A stretch of DNA of 64,000 nucleotides, taken from contig NZ_KI519494.1 of NCBI RefSeq assembly GCF_000482745.1, positions 315,334 to 379,333 of the forward strand, given 5' to 3'. The position numbers were made by a program, and so were the translations under genes. Positions within the stretch are counted from its first letter, which is position 1. Each line of letters starts with the position of its first letter. Below the pieces are notes generated by a model, which saw nothing but the letters and a program-made list of their open reading frames with translations, made no database searches and was not told the DNA's origin. Below are positions 8,956 through 18,802 of this stretch, piece after piece. The DNA comes from Oleidesulfovibrio alaskensis DSM 16109 (lineage in GTDB: Bacteria > Desulfobacterota > Desulfovibrionia > Desulfovibrionales > Desulfovibrionaceae).

Positions 8956-10383
8956 TCAAAGCACAATGTTGTTCTTTTTCAGCAACGCATAAAAATGCGA
9001 ACGGGACAGGCCGGAAGTCTCCAGAATCGCGGGCAGATCACCTTTGTGGCGCGCTATGACGCTTTCCAGATATTTTCGTTCCATCATGTGCTTGAACGAC
9101 CGCATGTCCGGCAGCGGACAGGGCAGCCCGTCGGCATCCTGCTGATTGCGGGCGCAGCCGGTCTGTCCGCGGGCGGGCAGTTCGTCCGGCTGTTCGCGCA
9201 GCAGGTGCGCCTTGGCCGCCTTGATGCGCAGGTCCTGCGGCAGATGCATGGCGTACAGCATGCTTTCCAGCCCGGAAGCCACAAACGCCCGCTCCAGCAC
9301 GTTGAAAAGCTCGCGGACGTTGCCCGGCCAGTCATGGCGTGCAAGCAGGGTGAAAAAGTCGGAGCTGAAACCCTTGTTGGGCACGTTGTACTGCTCGCAC
9401 AGTTTGTCGATGTAGTACATGGCAAGGGGTTTCAGGTCGGTCAGGCGCTGTCGCAGCGGGGGCAGCACCACGTGCAGCGTCTTGAGCCGGAAAAGCAGGT
9501 CCTTGCGGAACTCTCCGCGTTCCACCATGGCATCCAGATCTCTGTTGGTGGCCGAAATAAGCCTGAAGTCGCTTTTCACTTCCTGTGTGCCGCCCACCGG
9601 TCTGAAGGTGCGTTCCTGCAGAAAACGCAGAAAGGACCGTTGCAGCGAAAGGGGCATTTCCCCTACTTCGTCCAGAAAAAGAGTGCCGCCGTCGGCCAGT
9701 TTGGCCAGCCCTTCCTGATCAGCTTCGGCCCCTGTGAAAGCGCCTTTTTTATGCCCGAACAGTGTTGATTCGATGAGGGTTTCCGTCAGTGACGCGCAGT
9801 CCACCACCACGAAAGGGCCGCCGGCACGTCCGCAGTTTCTGTGTATGGTGCGGGCGAAAAGCTCTTTGCCGGTGCCTGTTTCGCCGGTGATAAGCACATT
9901 GGTGTCAGTGGATGCGGCACGCGCCACAATGTCGAACGATTCGCGGATGCGTTCGCTGCTGCCCACCACGCCGTCCAGATTAAGCGCCACGGGCGGCGCC
10001 GCCTGCTTGTTCAGTTTTTCCTGCCGGTACTGCAGCGCCCTGTTCAGGGTAAGGGTGGTCTGCTTGATGGGCGTGGGTTTGACCAGATAGTCCCACACGC
10101 CGCCCTGTATGGCCAGCTCCGCTCCGTCGGGGTCGCCTTCGCCGGTCAGTATTATTACTTCCGGGCTGTTTTCGTGACTGCGGATTCGCGGCAGGGCTTC
10201 CAGTCCGTTACCGTCGGGCAGGCGCACGTCCAGAAACACCACGTCAAATTCTTCCGCGGCAAGCAGCTGCAGACCCTGTTCCAGCGTATGGGCCGAGCGG
10301 CTTTGGTACTGCAGGCGCGAAAGCAGGCTTTCGATGGTTTCGCAAACGATGGTGTCGTCGTCTATGACCAGTATTCTGGGCAT
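8956..10383 (-). CDS. Sigma-54-dependent response regulator (LurR-like activator of lactate genes)
   Basis: 475 residues: receiver domain (phospho-acceptor Asp52 in FLDVRLPDG, Lys102), AAA+ domain (Walker A GETGTGKE at 167-174, sigma-54-contacting GAFTGA at 214-219), and a Fis-type helix-turn-helix at the C-terminus ending HFYALLKKNN. It has the architecture of NtrC-type activators. In D. vulgaris a regulator in the same place controls the lactate operon. Here it is transcribed towards por and lies beside three TGTC-N10-GACA sites, its likely targets. It follows the sensor kinase by 15 nt, so the two form a two-component pair. Confidence 0.92.
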   Translation of the reverse strand: MPRILVIDDDTIVCETIESLLSRLQYQSRSAHTLEQGLQLLAAEEFDVVFLDVRLPDGNGLEALPRIRSHENSPEVIILTGEGDPDGAELAIQGGVWDYLVKPTPIKQTTLTLNRALQYRQEKLNKQAAPPVALNLDGVVGSSERIRESFDIVARAASTDTNVLITGETGTGKELFARTIHRNCGRAGGPFVVVDCASLTETLIESTLFGHKKGAFTGAEADQEGLAKLADGGTLFLDEVGEMPLSLQRSFLRFLQERTFRPVGGTQEVKSDFRLISATNRDLDAMVERGEFRKDLLFRLKTLHVVLPPLRQRLTDLKPLAMYYIDKLCEQYNVPNKGFSSDFFTLLARHDWPGNVRELFNVLERAFVASGLESMLYAMHLPQDLRIKAAKAHLLREQPDELPARGQTGCARNQQDADGLPCPLPDMRSFKHMMERKYLESVIARHKGDLPAILETSGLSRSHFYALLKKNNIVL

Positions 10384-10398
10384 GGTGCGTTCCGTTGA

Positions 10399-13300
10399 TT
10401 ACCCGAGAACCTTGCGGATGGTTTCGGAAAGGATGTTGCGGTTGTACGGCTTGGGAACAATGGCTTTGATGTTGGGAAATGCCAGCGCGCCTTCTGCGGC
10501 CACGTCGCGGCCGGAGACCATGATGACGGGAACTCGGGGGGCAATATCGCCGATTTCGTCCGCCAGTTCAAGGCCGTTGGTTTCCGGCATGTCAAAGTCG
10601 GTTATGACCAGATCGTAGGCCGAAGGATTTTCGCGCAGCAGCTGTGCGGCATGCGAGGGGCTTTTCAGCGCGCGCACGGTGAACCCCAGCGATTCGAGCA
10701 CACGGGGTATGGTGTGCAGCTGGTCGTCGTCGTCTTCCACAAACAGAATGCGTTCATCGCCCCCGCGCAGGTCTCCCGCGTCGGAAATGGGCAGCGGGGC
10801 ACCTTCGGCGTCAAGCATGGGCAGCCAGACCTCGAATGCAGTGCGCCGGAAGGGGTCGGAGCTGACGCGCACAGCGCCGCGGTGCGCTTTGACAATGCCG
10901 TGCACCACGGCCAGTCCCAGACCTGTTCCTTCGGTTTTGCCTTTGGTGGTGAAAAACGGATCAAAAATTTTATCCAGAATTACCTGCGGGATGCCGGGGC
11001 CGTTGTCGCTGACAGTAAGCTTGAGGTAGTTGCCCGCTGATATGGCCAGTTCCTGCGCCGTTTCTTCCGGTACCGGTTCCTGTTCCAGATTGATGTCCAT
11101 GGCGCCGCCTGTTTCGCGCAATGCCTGAAACGAGTTGGTGCACAGATTCATGATAACCTGATGTATCTGTGTGGGGTCGGCATGGATAAACGAGGGGCGG
11201 GGCGGTACCGCGAGGCGTATTTCTATGTTGCGGGGCAGTGATGCCTTGATCAGCCCCACGGCTTCGTTCAGGGCTTCGTTGATGTCGGTGGTCACAAAAC
11301 CTTCCACAGACGGGCGGCTGAACGTGAGAATCTGTTTGACCAGATGGCTGCCGCGCTGTGCGGCCTTCAGGGCACGCATCAGGTCGTTGAATGTGATGGA
11401 AGCCGCCTCGACATCACTCAGTGCCAGTTCAACGGAGTTGATGATCGAAGTCAGTATATTGTTGAAGTCATGGGATATGCCGCCTGCAAGCGTACCTATG
11501 GCTTCCATTTTCTGCGACTGCAGCAGCTGGCGTTCCAGATTTATCTTCTGGGTTACGTCTTCCGCCGTGGTCAGCAGGCCCACCACATGGCCCTGTTCGT
11601 CATGCAGCGGCACGCGGTTGGTTTCCAGCCATACACTTTTTCCGTCGGCCGCCGTGGTGGACCATTTATAGCGGTAACGGGGCGTGTTGCTGCGGATGAC
11701 TTCCTCGTCCTCTTCACGCAGACGCAGCGCCTGCGCTTCATCGGGCAGAATTTCCACGTCGGTGCGGCCTATGGCGTCTTCCAGTTCGGCAATGCCGAAA
11801 AACTGGGCAAAGGAACGGTTTGCGCCGATGTACCGCAGCGAGGCGTCTTTCCAGCTTACCAGCTGGGGAATGTTATCAAGCACCAGCTGCAGCATGCGCT
11901 GTGATTCGCTGAGGGCCTGTTCCGCCAGTTTCCGCTGGGTGACGTTTTCGGCGTATCCTTCCAGCAGCACGATATCGCCGTTGCGGTCGCGTGCCACACG
12001 CAGGGTTATGTGGGCGGTTATGGCTGTGCCGTCGCCTCTGGTGAACGTGTGTTCAAAGTCTATCACATCGCCGGAAGATGAGCTTGTGGCGGCCATCTGC
12101 TCCAGCAGCCGGTCGATATCCTGCGGCAGGGTCTGCACAAGCTGGTCCGGATTTTCAAACCCGGCCATGCGCGCCAGCGCAGGGTTGAGATCGATGAAGC
12201 TGTCTCTGGGGCGGATGCGGAAAATACCCAGCGGCGAGCCTTCAAAGATGGAACGGTATTTTTCTTCCGCGGCACGCAGGCTGTCTTCGGCACGCCGCCG
12301 GGCCGTGTAGTCAAAAACCACTCCCACCAGTCCCACCACTTCGCCGCGGGCGTTGTTGTGCGTCGCCTTGTGCAGGATGATGTTGCGCGGCAGGCCGTCG
12401 GGGCCTTCGATGGTCTTGTCGTAGATTTCCACGCTGGGTCTGCGCAGCATGTCCACGTCCACAGGATCGGTCAGAGCGCGTACCGCCAGATTGTCCGGAT
12501 TGCCGGCAAGGCCCAGCAGGCTCTGGTGGTCCACCCCGAAAAAGTCTTCAAACGCTTTGTTGCACTGCAGAAAACTGCCCGTGGTGTCCTTGGTGAAGAT
12601 GGGCAGGGGAATGGTATCCATAAGCAGCCGCAGAAAAGACAGCTGATCTTTGATTTTCTGCTCCACACGGCGCTTTTCCAGTATGTTCATCACCAGCACC
12701 ACCAGAATGACGGAAAGCAGCACCATGGAGATGATGATGGTCCAGAAAACCTGCTTGTTCAGCTCGTAGAAGCGGCTGGGCTCGTTGATCAGACGTGCGC
12801 CTGCGGGCAGCTGTTCCTGCGTGATGAACAGACGGCGCAGCTCATTGTAGTCAAAGATAAATGCTTCGCTGTCTGCGGCTTCGGGGTCGGACATGATGGG
12901 AATGTCGTCCACCGGTGTGCCGTCCAGCACCTGCATGGCCATGCGCGCGGCCACCATGCCGTGGCGCACGCCGGAAATCAGCTTGCCGCCCACAATGCCG
13001 TGGCCCAGCAGAAATTCCCAGTTGGAATAAAGGGGCGCGTCGGAATTGGCATGAACTTTTTCCAGCAGTTCCTGCGCGGAATAAAACTGGCCGTCGATGT
13101 CGCGGTACATGGGGATGAAGTAGAAAAATGTGTCCGGCCCCTGATGACGCACTTTGTTCAGCATGTCTTCCAGCCGGTACTCGTACCAGAATTCAACTTC
13201 CAGCTTGTCCTGCACCACGGGCAGTGCTTTTTTGATCTGGTTGCTGATGGCCACGCCGGTTACCGACGTATCGCCGATGACGACCATGCGTTTCATCTGC

Positions 13301-13854
13301 GGGTGCAGCCGCATGGCCAGCTCAAGGTTGGCGGCCACGTCGTATTCTTCTGTAACGCCGGAATATCCTTTAAGAGACAGCCCTTCGCGGTGGAAGTCGT
13401 TCAGTCCGCTGAAAATCACGGGAACCCCGGGAAAGAGCGTGTCGCGGAACTGCTGCAGAAAGTTGAATGAGATATTGTCGGAAGATATTATGACATCAAA
13501 ATGCTTGCCGCGGAATTTATCGCGGTACAATCTGAAGAGGGTCTGCACGGTGTCTTCATAATGAAACTTTTTCGAGTCCATGTATTCGACCTGCAGCACG
13601 ATGTTGTATCTGTCCTGCGCAGCAAAGACATCCTTGACCCCTTCCAGAATCTTGTCCGACCACGAATACCCGTTGTGGTATGAATTGAGAAAAAGAACGT
13701 TGCGCCGTCTGTCCTGCTGGGCACAGGCGGTGGAGACCCAGAATACGGTAACAAGCAGGAACAGCACAAACACCGCCGTTGCGCAGACTGCACGGCGCGG
13801 CGTGGCCGGCTGGCATGGTGCGTGCCGGAAAACATGGTTTGCGGTTCTGGTCAT
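10399..13854 (-). CDS. Hybrid sensor histidine kinase with periplasmic substrate-binding-like domain
   Basis: 1151 residues. A hydrophobic signal/anchor near 20-45 is followed by a periplasmic region beginning NVLFLNSYHNGYSWSD that resembles ABC-type substrate-binding proteins, then a second membrane segment near 380. The cytoplasmic part has about three PAS domains, a HisKA domain with the phospho-acceptor His in GGISHDFNNIL, a HATPase domain (FDPFFTTK, GTGLGL) and a C-terminal receiver (VITDFDMPE). It probably binds a small external ligand, perhaps lactate, and signals to the response regulator 15 nt downstream. The ligand is inference. No strong ribosome site precedes the ATG, so the exact start is uncertain. 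Confidence 0.9.
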   Translation of the reverse strand: MTRTANHVFRHAPCQPATPRRAVCATAVFVLFLLVTVFWVSTACAQQDRRRNVLFLNSYHNGYSWSDKILEGVKDVFAAQDRYNIVLQVEYMDSKKFHYEDTVQTLFRLYRDKFRGKHFDVIISSDNISFNFLQQFRDTLFPGVPVIFSGLNDFHREGLSLKGYSGVTEEYDVAANLELAMRLHPQMKRMVVIGDTSVTGVAISNQIKKALPVVQDKLEVEFWYEYRLEDMLNKVRHQGPDTFFYFIPMYRDIDGQFYSAQELLEKVHANSDAPLYSNWEFLLGHGIVGGKLISGVRHGMVAARMAMQVLDGTPVDDIPIMSDPEAADSEAFIFDYNELRRLFITQEQLPAGARLINEPSRFYELNKQVFWTIIISMVLLSVILVVLVMNILEKRRVEQKIKDQLSFLRLLMDTIPLPIFTKDTTGSFLQCNKAFEDFFGVDHQSLLGLAGNPDNLAVRALTDPVDVDMLRRPSVEIYDKTIEGPDGLPRNIILHKATHNNARGEVVGLVGVVFDYTARRRAEDSLRAAEEKYRSIFEGSPLGIFRIRPRDSFIDLNPALARMAGFENPDQLVQTLPQDIDRLLEQMAATSSSSGDVIDFEHTFTRGDGTAITAHITLRVARDRNGDIVLLEGYAENVTQRKLAEQALSESQRMLQLVLDNIPQLVSWKDASLRYIGANRSFAQFFGIAELEDAIGRTDVEILPDEAQALRLREEDEEVIRSNTPRYRYKWSTTAADGKSVWLETNRVPLHDEQGHVVGLLTTAEDVTQKINLERQLLQSQKMEAIGTLAGGISHDFNNILTSIINSVELALSDVEAASITFNDLMRALKAAQRGSHLVKQILTFSRPSVEGFVTTDINEALNEAVGLIKASLPRNIEIRLAVPPRPSFIHADPTQIHQVIMNLCTNSFQALRETGGAMDINLEQEPVPEETAQELAISAGNYLKLTVSDNGPGIPQVILDKIFDPFFTTKGKTEGTGLGLAVVHGIVKAHRGAVRVSSDPFRRTAFEVWLPMLDAEGAPLPISDAGDLRGGDERILFVEDDDDQLHTIPRVLESLGFTVRALKSPSHAAQLLRENPSAYDLVITDFDMPETNGLELADEIGDIAPRVPVIMVSGRDVAAEGALAFPNIKAIVPKPYNRNILSETIRKVLG

Positions 13855-13992
13855 ATGGAAAAATATGCTGCATGCCGCAGGCGTTCTGGGGTATTGAGTG
13901 GGGAACCAATCTACGTGCGGGCGGGTTTCCCGTCAAGCACAGCAAAAAAGGTCACTTGCAACCGGTGATGATATTCCTGTAGGAACTGGGTT

Positions 13993-14514
13993 ATGTTTGG
14001 AAAAAACTCTTCCGATGTCTTTCCTGCGGCCATCAATGTGCTGGATATCGACCCCGATGCCGACTCCATCCGGCAGGAGTACGAGTACATGCTGAGCGTG
14101 CTGGAAACAGGCGCAGAGGTGTGGAAAAGCCTGCAGGGGCAGTTTGCCGTGCTTAACCAGCGGACACAGTCGGTGTTTGCCATCGGGGCGCTGCTTATTT
14201 CGGTGACGGGCTTTTCGGGCCATCGCATGGTGGCGGCCGGAGTGCTGAGCGGCATTCCCCTTATCATCGGATTACTGTTTGTGCTGGCCAGTCTGGGCAC
14301 GGCGTTGTTCGGGGTGACGCGCCTGCACTGGATATCGGCCATGCGACGCGGCACCCGTGCGGAAAGCATGCGGCTGGTCATTGCCATGCGTAACAGAAAA
14401 ACACTGCTTTTTCTGCGTTCGCTCAAATGTATGCTCATCGGCATGGTCTGGTATGTCTGCGCGGTCATCAACTATCTGTATCAGGCTTCAGCGGGCACAA
14501 TGCCCCTTTTGTAA
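13993..14514 (+). CDS. Hypothetical inner-membrane protein
   Basis: 173 residues with no family I recognise. The first 55 residues are soluble and acidic; hydrophobic segments follow near 58-75, 80-105 and 145-165, the first two separated by a short GHR loop and the last two by a basic loop of about 40 residues. The ATG has AGGAA about 9 nt upstream. It is divergent from the sensor kinase and 26 nt ahead of an HDOD gene on the same strand, so the two may be cotranscribed. Function unknown. Confidence 0.75.
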   Translation: MFGKNSSDVFPAAINVLDIDPDADSIRQEYEYMLSVLETGAEVWKSLQGQFAVLNQRTQSVFAIGALLISVTGFSGHRMVAAGVLSGIPLIIGLLFVLASLGTALFGVTRLHWISAMRRGTRAESMRLVIAMRNRKTLLFLRSLKCMLIGMVWYVCAVINYLYQASAGTMPLL

Positions 14515-14540
14515 CGAACTGCCCACGCACGGAGATCAGC

Positions 14541-15599
14541 GTGAACGAAACCACACACTCTCTGGAATATGAGGCTTTTATCGAGGAAGCGCGTCATGTG
14601 GTGGAGGCCCGTTTCGGCCACACGGGGACAACCGGCGAGGTGCCCCGTCTGCTGCTGCGTCACGGCACGGTGCGCATGGCCAGAGACATGGCCCGCGGAA
14701 TACGTCCCTGTCAGGTGAAGATGCCTGATGTTTCCGGCCTGCAGTACGGCGATTTTGCCCCGCTGGACCCGCTGGCGCTGCTGCGTGACGAGGTTAAACT
14801 GCCGTCGCTGCCGGCGGTGGTTGCCGAACTGCGCGATGTGCTTTCCAGCCCGAACAGTTCCGCGGCTGACGTGGCGCGGGTGATCAGCCGCGATGCGGGG
14901 CTGTCGGCATTTCTGCTGCGCATGGTCAACAGCGCTTTTTACAGCTTTCCTTCGCGTATAGACACGGTATCGCGTGCCGTGGCGCTGGTGGGGCGGCAGC
15001 AGCTGTCAACACTGGCGCTGGGTGTCATGGTCATAGGGGCCATGCGCGATCTGCCCGTGGCGCATCTTGATCTGTCGCTTTTCTGGCAGCACAGCATCGC
15101 CTGTGCCGTGGTGGCCGGCCAGCTGGCAGAGGCTGCGGGCATGGAGGAGCCGGAACGCTTTTTTGTGGCCGGTCTGCTGCACGATATAGGCAGACTTGCG
15201 GTGTTCAGCCTGTTACCCGACCGTGCGGCGGCCATTCTTTCCATGTGCAGCGATTACGGTATGCCGGCGCAGGACGCCGAACTGCGGGTGCTGGGTTTTG
15301 ACCATGCCACGCTGGGAGGCATGTTGCTGCGCAAGTGGAATTTTCCCATGTCGCTGGTTTTTTCCACCCTGCATCATCATGTGCCGGAACGGAGTGTCCG
15401 CCATGTGGAGCCTGCGGTGGTTCATGTGGCGGATGTGGTGGTGAAGGGACTGGGCATAGGTGTAAGCGGCATGCACCAGCTGCCGGGATTCAAGGAAGAT
15501 GCATGGCAGCGTCTGGGGGTCTCTGTGGCGGTGCTGGAACAGCTTATTGACGGGCTGGAAGAGCGTCTGCGCGATACTTCGTCGCTGCTGCTCGAATAG
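14541..15599 (+). CDS. HDOD-domain signalling protein
   Basis: 352 residues from a GTG start preceded by GGAGAT; longer in-frame versions would overlap the preceding gene. An HDOD domain (an HD-related output domain without phosphodiesterase activity) runs from about residue 90 to 290, starting LPSLPAVVAELRDVL and including the RDAGLSAFLLRMVNSAFY stretch and LHDIGRLAVF. Such proteins act in chemotaxis, stress or second-messenger signalling but the partner here is not evident. A second HDOD protein, fused to GGDEF, lies at 55.5-58.1 kb. Confidence 0.88.
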   Translation: MNETTHSLEYEAFIEEARHVVEARFGHTGTTGEVPRLLLRHGTVRMARDMARGIRPCQVKMPDVSGLQYGDFAPLDPLALLRDEVKLPSLPAVVAELRDVLSSPNSSAADVARVISRDAGLSAFLLRMVNSAFYSFPSRIDTVSRAVALVGRQQLSTLALGVMVIGAMRDLPVAHLDLSLFWQHSIACAVVAGQLAEAAGMEEPERFFVAGLLHDIGRLAVFSLLPDRAAAILSMCSDYGMPAQDAELRVLGFDHATLGGMLLRKWNFPMSLVFSTLHHHVPERSVRHVEPAVVHVADVVVKGLGIGVSGMHQLPGFKEDAWQRLGVSVAVLEQLIDGLEERLRDTSSLLLE

Positions 15600-15690
15600 G
15601 CGTCGGTTTTCCGGCACATGGTGAAGGGTCTTTTTGTTACTGCGCTGTAAATATTGAATTAAATTGAATGGCAGAACCTTTGCATAGCAA

Positions 15691-15716
15691 CGGGTACGAA
15701 TACAATACTGTACCCG
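15691..15716. promoter_or_regulatory. Inverted repeat around a possible -10 element
   Basis: CGGGTAC and GTACCCG form a perfect 7-bp inverted repeat separated by 12 nt, with TACAAT (15701-15706) in the loop. A TTGCAT lies 15 nt further upstream. This may be an operator overlapping the promoter of the YbjQ-like gene, 45 nt before its start. Confidence 0.35.
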
Positions 15717-15761
15717 CCGCTGCGGCAGAAGCGGAACGCGGCGGTGTGAAGGAGGCCTTTC

Positions 15762-16103
15762 ATGTTGTTTCTGCTTGGCGGTAATGAAAAAAAGAGCAAA
15801 AAGCCCGAGCCGCGCTGTGTCGAAAACGTCGAGGTTGTCAAGGAACTGTTCCGCAACGGGCGTTTTCCCGTGGTGACCACGGAAAGTATGGAAGGCCGGA
15901 CCATCGGCAAGGTGCTGGGATTGGTGGCCTGCCGCGCCTATGACTCCGAAGAGGCTTTTTTCGGTATGGCTGCGCGTGCCGTGAACAAAGGAGCTCAGGC
16001 CATTGTGGGCTATCAGGAAAACGTGGCCTTTCATCCCGACGGCAGCAAATTTTTTTCCTGTTACGGCACTGCGGTACAGTTTGAAAAAGGCAGAAGAGCC
16101 TAG
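15762..16103 (+). CDS. YbjQ/UPF0145-family protein
   Basis: 113 residues behind a strong GGAGG site. The pattern VTTESMEGRTIGKVLGLVACRAY followed by a helix ending in NKGAQAIVGYQENVAF resembles the YbjQ/UPF0145 family, small pentameric proteins sometimes described as heavy-metal binding; no biochemical role is firmly known. It is a single gene between a possible operator-promoter and a strong terminator, so it is a monocistronic unit. Confidence 0.7.
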   Translation: MLFLLGGNEKKSKKPEPRCVENVEVVKELFRNGRFPVVTTESMEGRTIGKVLGLVACRAYDSEEAFFGMAARAVNKGAQAIVGYQENVAFHPDGSKFFSCYGTAVQFEKGRRA

Positions 16104-16185
16104 CGGGTATGTGCGCCGCAACGCGGGGCGACATGCCGGTGCCGGAGTTTCTGCCGGAATTTTTGCCGGTGCCCCACGCGGCATA

Positions 16186-16221
16186 AAAGCCGCCGGTCAG
16201 ATGACCGGCGGCTTTTTTTTT
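16186..16221 (+). terminator. Strong intrinsic terminator after the YbjQ-like gene
   Basis: A stem of at least 11 bp (GCCGCCGGTC with GACCGGCGGC) carries a tetraloop and is followed by nine T residues (16213-16221). Confidence 0.92.
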
Positions 16222-16301
16222 ATATCATTCCGTGGTGCGTTCACCGGCTGTTTTTCCGGACGCGTATCCGGCCGCAGGTTCTGCGCCAGCTGCCGCAGGA
16301 T

Positions 16302-16763
16302 TTATGCGGTATGGGCGCTGCCGACCACGGTTGTCAGACACGCTTCGGAAATAATATGGCCTTCCATGGCGCGTACCAGCTGCCCCCGCGCAATGCCCGC
16401 CTTCAGCGAAAGGCGGCTGTCAAGCGCATACAGCCTGTAGTATACCCGTCTGGGATGACAGGATGGCTGCGGGGCATCGTATCTACAGTTGCCTCTGGTG
16501 TTGATACCGTGAGCGGCCCCTTTGAGCGGGGCAAAATCGTCGGCGATGCCGGCCTCAAGCGACCGCAGGTCTGCGGGCAGATTATACAGCATCCACAGCG
16601 TGGCCGTGCCGCCGTCGGCATCGGGGTCGTCGCACAGCAGCACAAAAGATGCCGTGCCTTCCGGCACATCTTCCCACGCAAGAGGCGGTGATTCTCCGCC
16701 GTGTTGCGGGTTGGCCGCGGGCAGCAGTTCACCTTGTTCGAATATGGGACTTTTCAGTTTCAT
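16302..16763 (-). CDS. YbhB/YbcL-family (phosphatidylethanolamine-binding-like) protein
   Basis: 153 residues from ATG 16763, which overlaps the stop of the preceding gene (ATGA) and has GGGAGA upstream. The fold signatures of the bacterial PEBP/RKIP family are visible: SPPLAW near residue 25, LLCDDPDADGG, WMLYNLPA, and a YYRLYALD strand. Cytoplasmic; function in bacteria is not settled. Overlap implies translational coupling to the MoeA fusion and, through it, to pspF. Confidence 0.85.
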   Translation of the reverse strand: MKLKSPIFEQGELLPAANPQHGGESPPLAWEDVPEGTASFVLLCDDPDADGGTATLWMLYNLPADLRSLEAGIADDFAPLKGAAHGINTRGNCRYDAPQPSCHPRRVYYRLYALDSRLSLKAGIARGQLVRAMEGHIISEACLTTVVGSAHTA

Positions 16764-18760
16764 CTGCCGTGTTCTCCCAGTGCGGTACCGGCCTGCATGA
16801 CCTGTCCGGTGAGTGTTGTCTCGTATCCGCCCAGCGCTTCTATGCGTGCCAGAAAAGCGGGCGAGCCCAGCAGCTGCATGACGGCCATGACGCGCGGGTC
16901 TTCCATGAACTGTTCGGGGATAAGCAGGTCGTAGCGTTCGCGCGCCAGCGGAACAAAATCCAGCCCCAGCGCTTTGGCGGCGGCCCGTATGCCCAGCCCG
17001 CAGTCGGCACTGCCGGTCAGCACATTGGCTGCCACGGCCATGTGGGTGTATTCTTCCTTGCCGTAGCCGCGGATTGCATCGGACTGCAGCCCGCATTGCT
17101 TCAGGTGCCAGTCAAAAAGTATGCGGGTACCTGCGCCGCGCTGTCTGTTGATGAAGCGCAGCCCTTGCCGGGCCACGTCTTCTATGCCGCGGATGTTGTG
17201 GGGGTTGCCCGCCGGTACGATGAAACCCTGATGCCGTATGGCAAGATTGATCAGTACGGCGGGTGTTTCCGGCAGGTATTTGCGGATGAACGGCATATTG
17301 TAGTCGCCCGAATCGGGGTCGAACAGATGCACTCCGGCCATGTGGCACGAGCCGTTTTTGACCGCCATGATGCCGCCCATGCTGCCCACATGGCTGGAGG
17401 CGAGACGGCATGGGGTGTCCAGTCCCATCAGTTCATCGGCCAGCGCGTCCAGCGTGTTGTCGTGGCTGCCCACACATACCAGAGTACGTTCCAGCGCCGT
17501 GCGCGATACCATAAGCTCGGCAGGTACGGACTGCCCCTGTTCGAGACCTTCGGCGTTGGCGGGTATGCGTGTGACGGCCTGTGCCCGCGACAGCGTGGTG
17601 ATGCAGCCTGCCCCGCGTCCCAGCGGAGTGGCCATGTATTTGTGTCCTACGCGTCCCACGGAAAGGCGCAGAAATTCTTCCACTCCCAGCTTGGAGGGGA
17701 CTTTGCGCGTCATTTCCACGGTGACGCTTTCGCGGCGGGGTGCCTCGCCGCGTCCCAGCCAGGCTATGAGCGGGGCGAGCAGTTCTTCAAAACAGATGAC
17801 CGAGCTTACAGGATAGCCCGGTGCACCTGCCACCAGCCGTCCCTTGCACAGCCCCAGCAGTGAAGGTTTGCCGGGCATGGCGGCTATGCCGTGCACCAGC
17901 ACTTCACCCAGTGCCGCAATGGTGGCGCGTGTGTAATCCTTGCTGCCTGCCGACGAACCGGCACAGATGACCGTCAGGTGCACGTTGTCGTCCAGCGAAG
18001 CGGTAACCGCCTGCCGGATGACTTCGGGAACGTCGGGCACCGGTGCCACCCTTTCCACTTCGCAGCCCAGGCCGCGCGCCAGAGTGGCCAGCACCTGTGA
18101 ATTGCTTTCAATGACCTGCCCGGGACCGGGTTCCGGACGTGCCGTGAAGTCCAGCACTTCGTCTCCGGTGGGGATAATGCGGACTCTGATGCGTTCATAC
18201 ACCCGTACTTCCCATATGCCGCCGGAAAGCAGCGTGCCCACGTCGTATGCGGTCAGGGTGTGCCCCTGCGGAAAAAGCAGTTCCGTCGCCACGATGTCTT
18301 CACCGATGCGGCGTACATGCTGCCACGGAAAGGCGGGTGCTTCTATGGAGATGCTTTGCGGGGCGGTGCTGTCGGGCAGGGCGGCAACCACATTTTCAAT
18401 CATGATAACGGCATCGGCACCTTCGGGCAGCGGGTGTCCCGTGTTGACCGCCACGGCGTGTCCGGCCTGCAGCGGCCCTTCGGTCCGGGCGGTCTGCACC
18501 TGCAGCGTCACCGCCGCATCTTCGCGCGCGGCAAAGGTGTCGTCGGCGCGCACGGCAAAACCGTCCATGGCTGCGCTGTGAAATGTGGGGGAGGAAAAAC
18601 GGGCGTACACGGCTTCGGCAGTCACCCTGCCCGCGGCCTCGTGCGAGGCGACGCGCTGTGTGCGTACGAGCGATTCGCGGTCGAGCGCCCCGCGTACGGT
18701 TTCCACAGCCTGCGGTATGGGAACTGTCTTCAGGTAGACATTGCGCTTGAAGGAAGACAT
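16760..18760 (-). CDS. MoeA-like molybdopterin enzyme fused to a periplasmic-binding-protein-like domain
   Basis: 666 residues. The first 410 or so form a MoeA domain: AAMDGFAV, VNTGHPLPEGADAV, IIPTGDEVLDF and ICAGSSAGSKD, for insertion of molybdate or tungstate into molybdopterin. The last 230 residues form a substrate-binding domain (GSHDNTLDALADEL, HVGSMGGIMAV, FINRQRGAGTRILFDW), of the kind found in molybdate-responsive regulators and ModA-like proteins but without a signal peptide, so cytoplasmic. Known: such fusions occur in anaerobes and are thought to bring metal oxyanion sensing or delivery to MoeA. It lies 42 nt after pspF and overlaps the YbhB-like gene. Confidence 0.88.
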   Translation of the reverse strand: MSSFKRNVYLKTVPIPQAVETVRGALDRESLVRTQRVASHEAAGRVTAEAVYARFSSPTFHSAAMDGFAVRADDTFAAREDAAVTLQVQTARTEGPLQAGHAVAVNTGHPLPEGADAVIMIENVVAALPDSTAPQSISIEAPAFPWQHVRRIGEDIVATELLFPQGHTLTAYDVGTLLSGGIWEVRVYERIRVRIIPTGDEVLDFTARPEPGPGQVIESNSQVLATLARGLGCEVERVAPVPDVPEVIRQAVTASLDDNVHLTVICAGSSAGSKDYTRATIAALGEVLVHGIAAMPGKPSLLGLCKGRLVAGAPGYPVSSVICFEELLAPLIAWLGRGEAPRRESVTVEMTRKVPSKLGVEEFLRLSVGRVGHKYMATPLGRGAGCITTLSRAQAVTRIPANAEGLEQGQSVPAELMVSRTALERTLVCVGSHDNTLDALADELMGLDTPCRLASSHVGSMGGIMAVKNGSCHMAGVHLFDPDSGDYNMPFIRKYLPETPAVLINLAIRHQGFIVPAGNPHNIRGIEDVARQGLRFINRQRGAGTRILFDWHLKQCGLQSDAIRGYGKEEYTHMAVAANVLTGSADCGLGIRAAAKALGLDFVPLARERYDLLIPEQFMEDPRVMAVMQLLGSPAFLARIEALGGYETTLTGQVMQAGTALGEHGR

Positions 18761-18802
18761 GGCATTACTCGCTTGTGTGCTGTTGTGTGCGTGTTTACAT
18801 CC

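Noticed and set aside
13805..13825. TGGCATGGTGCGTGC as a sigma-54 promoter
   Set aside because: Falls inside the coding start of the sensor kinase and points at a gene too far away; treated as chance.
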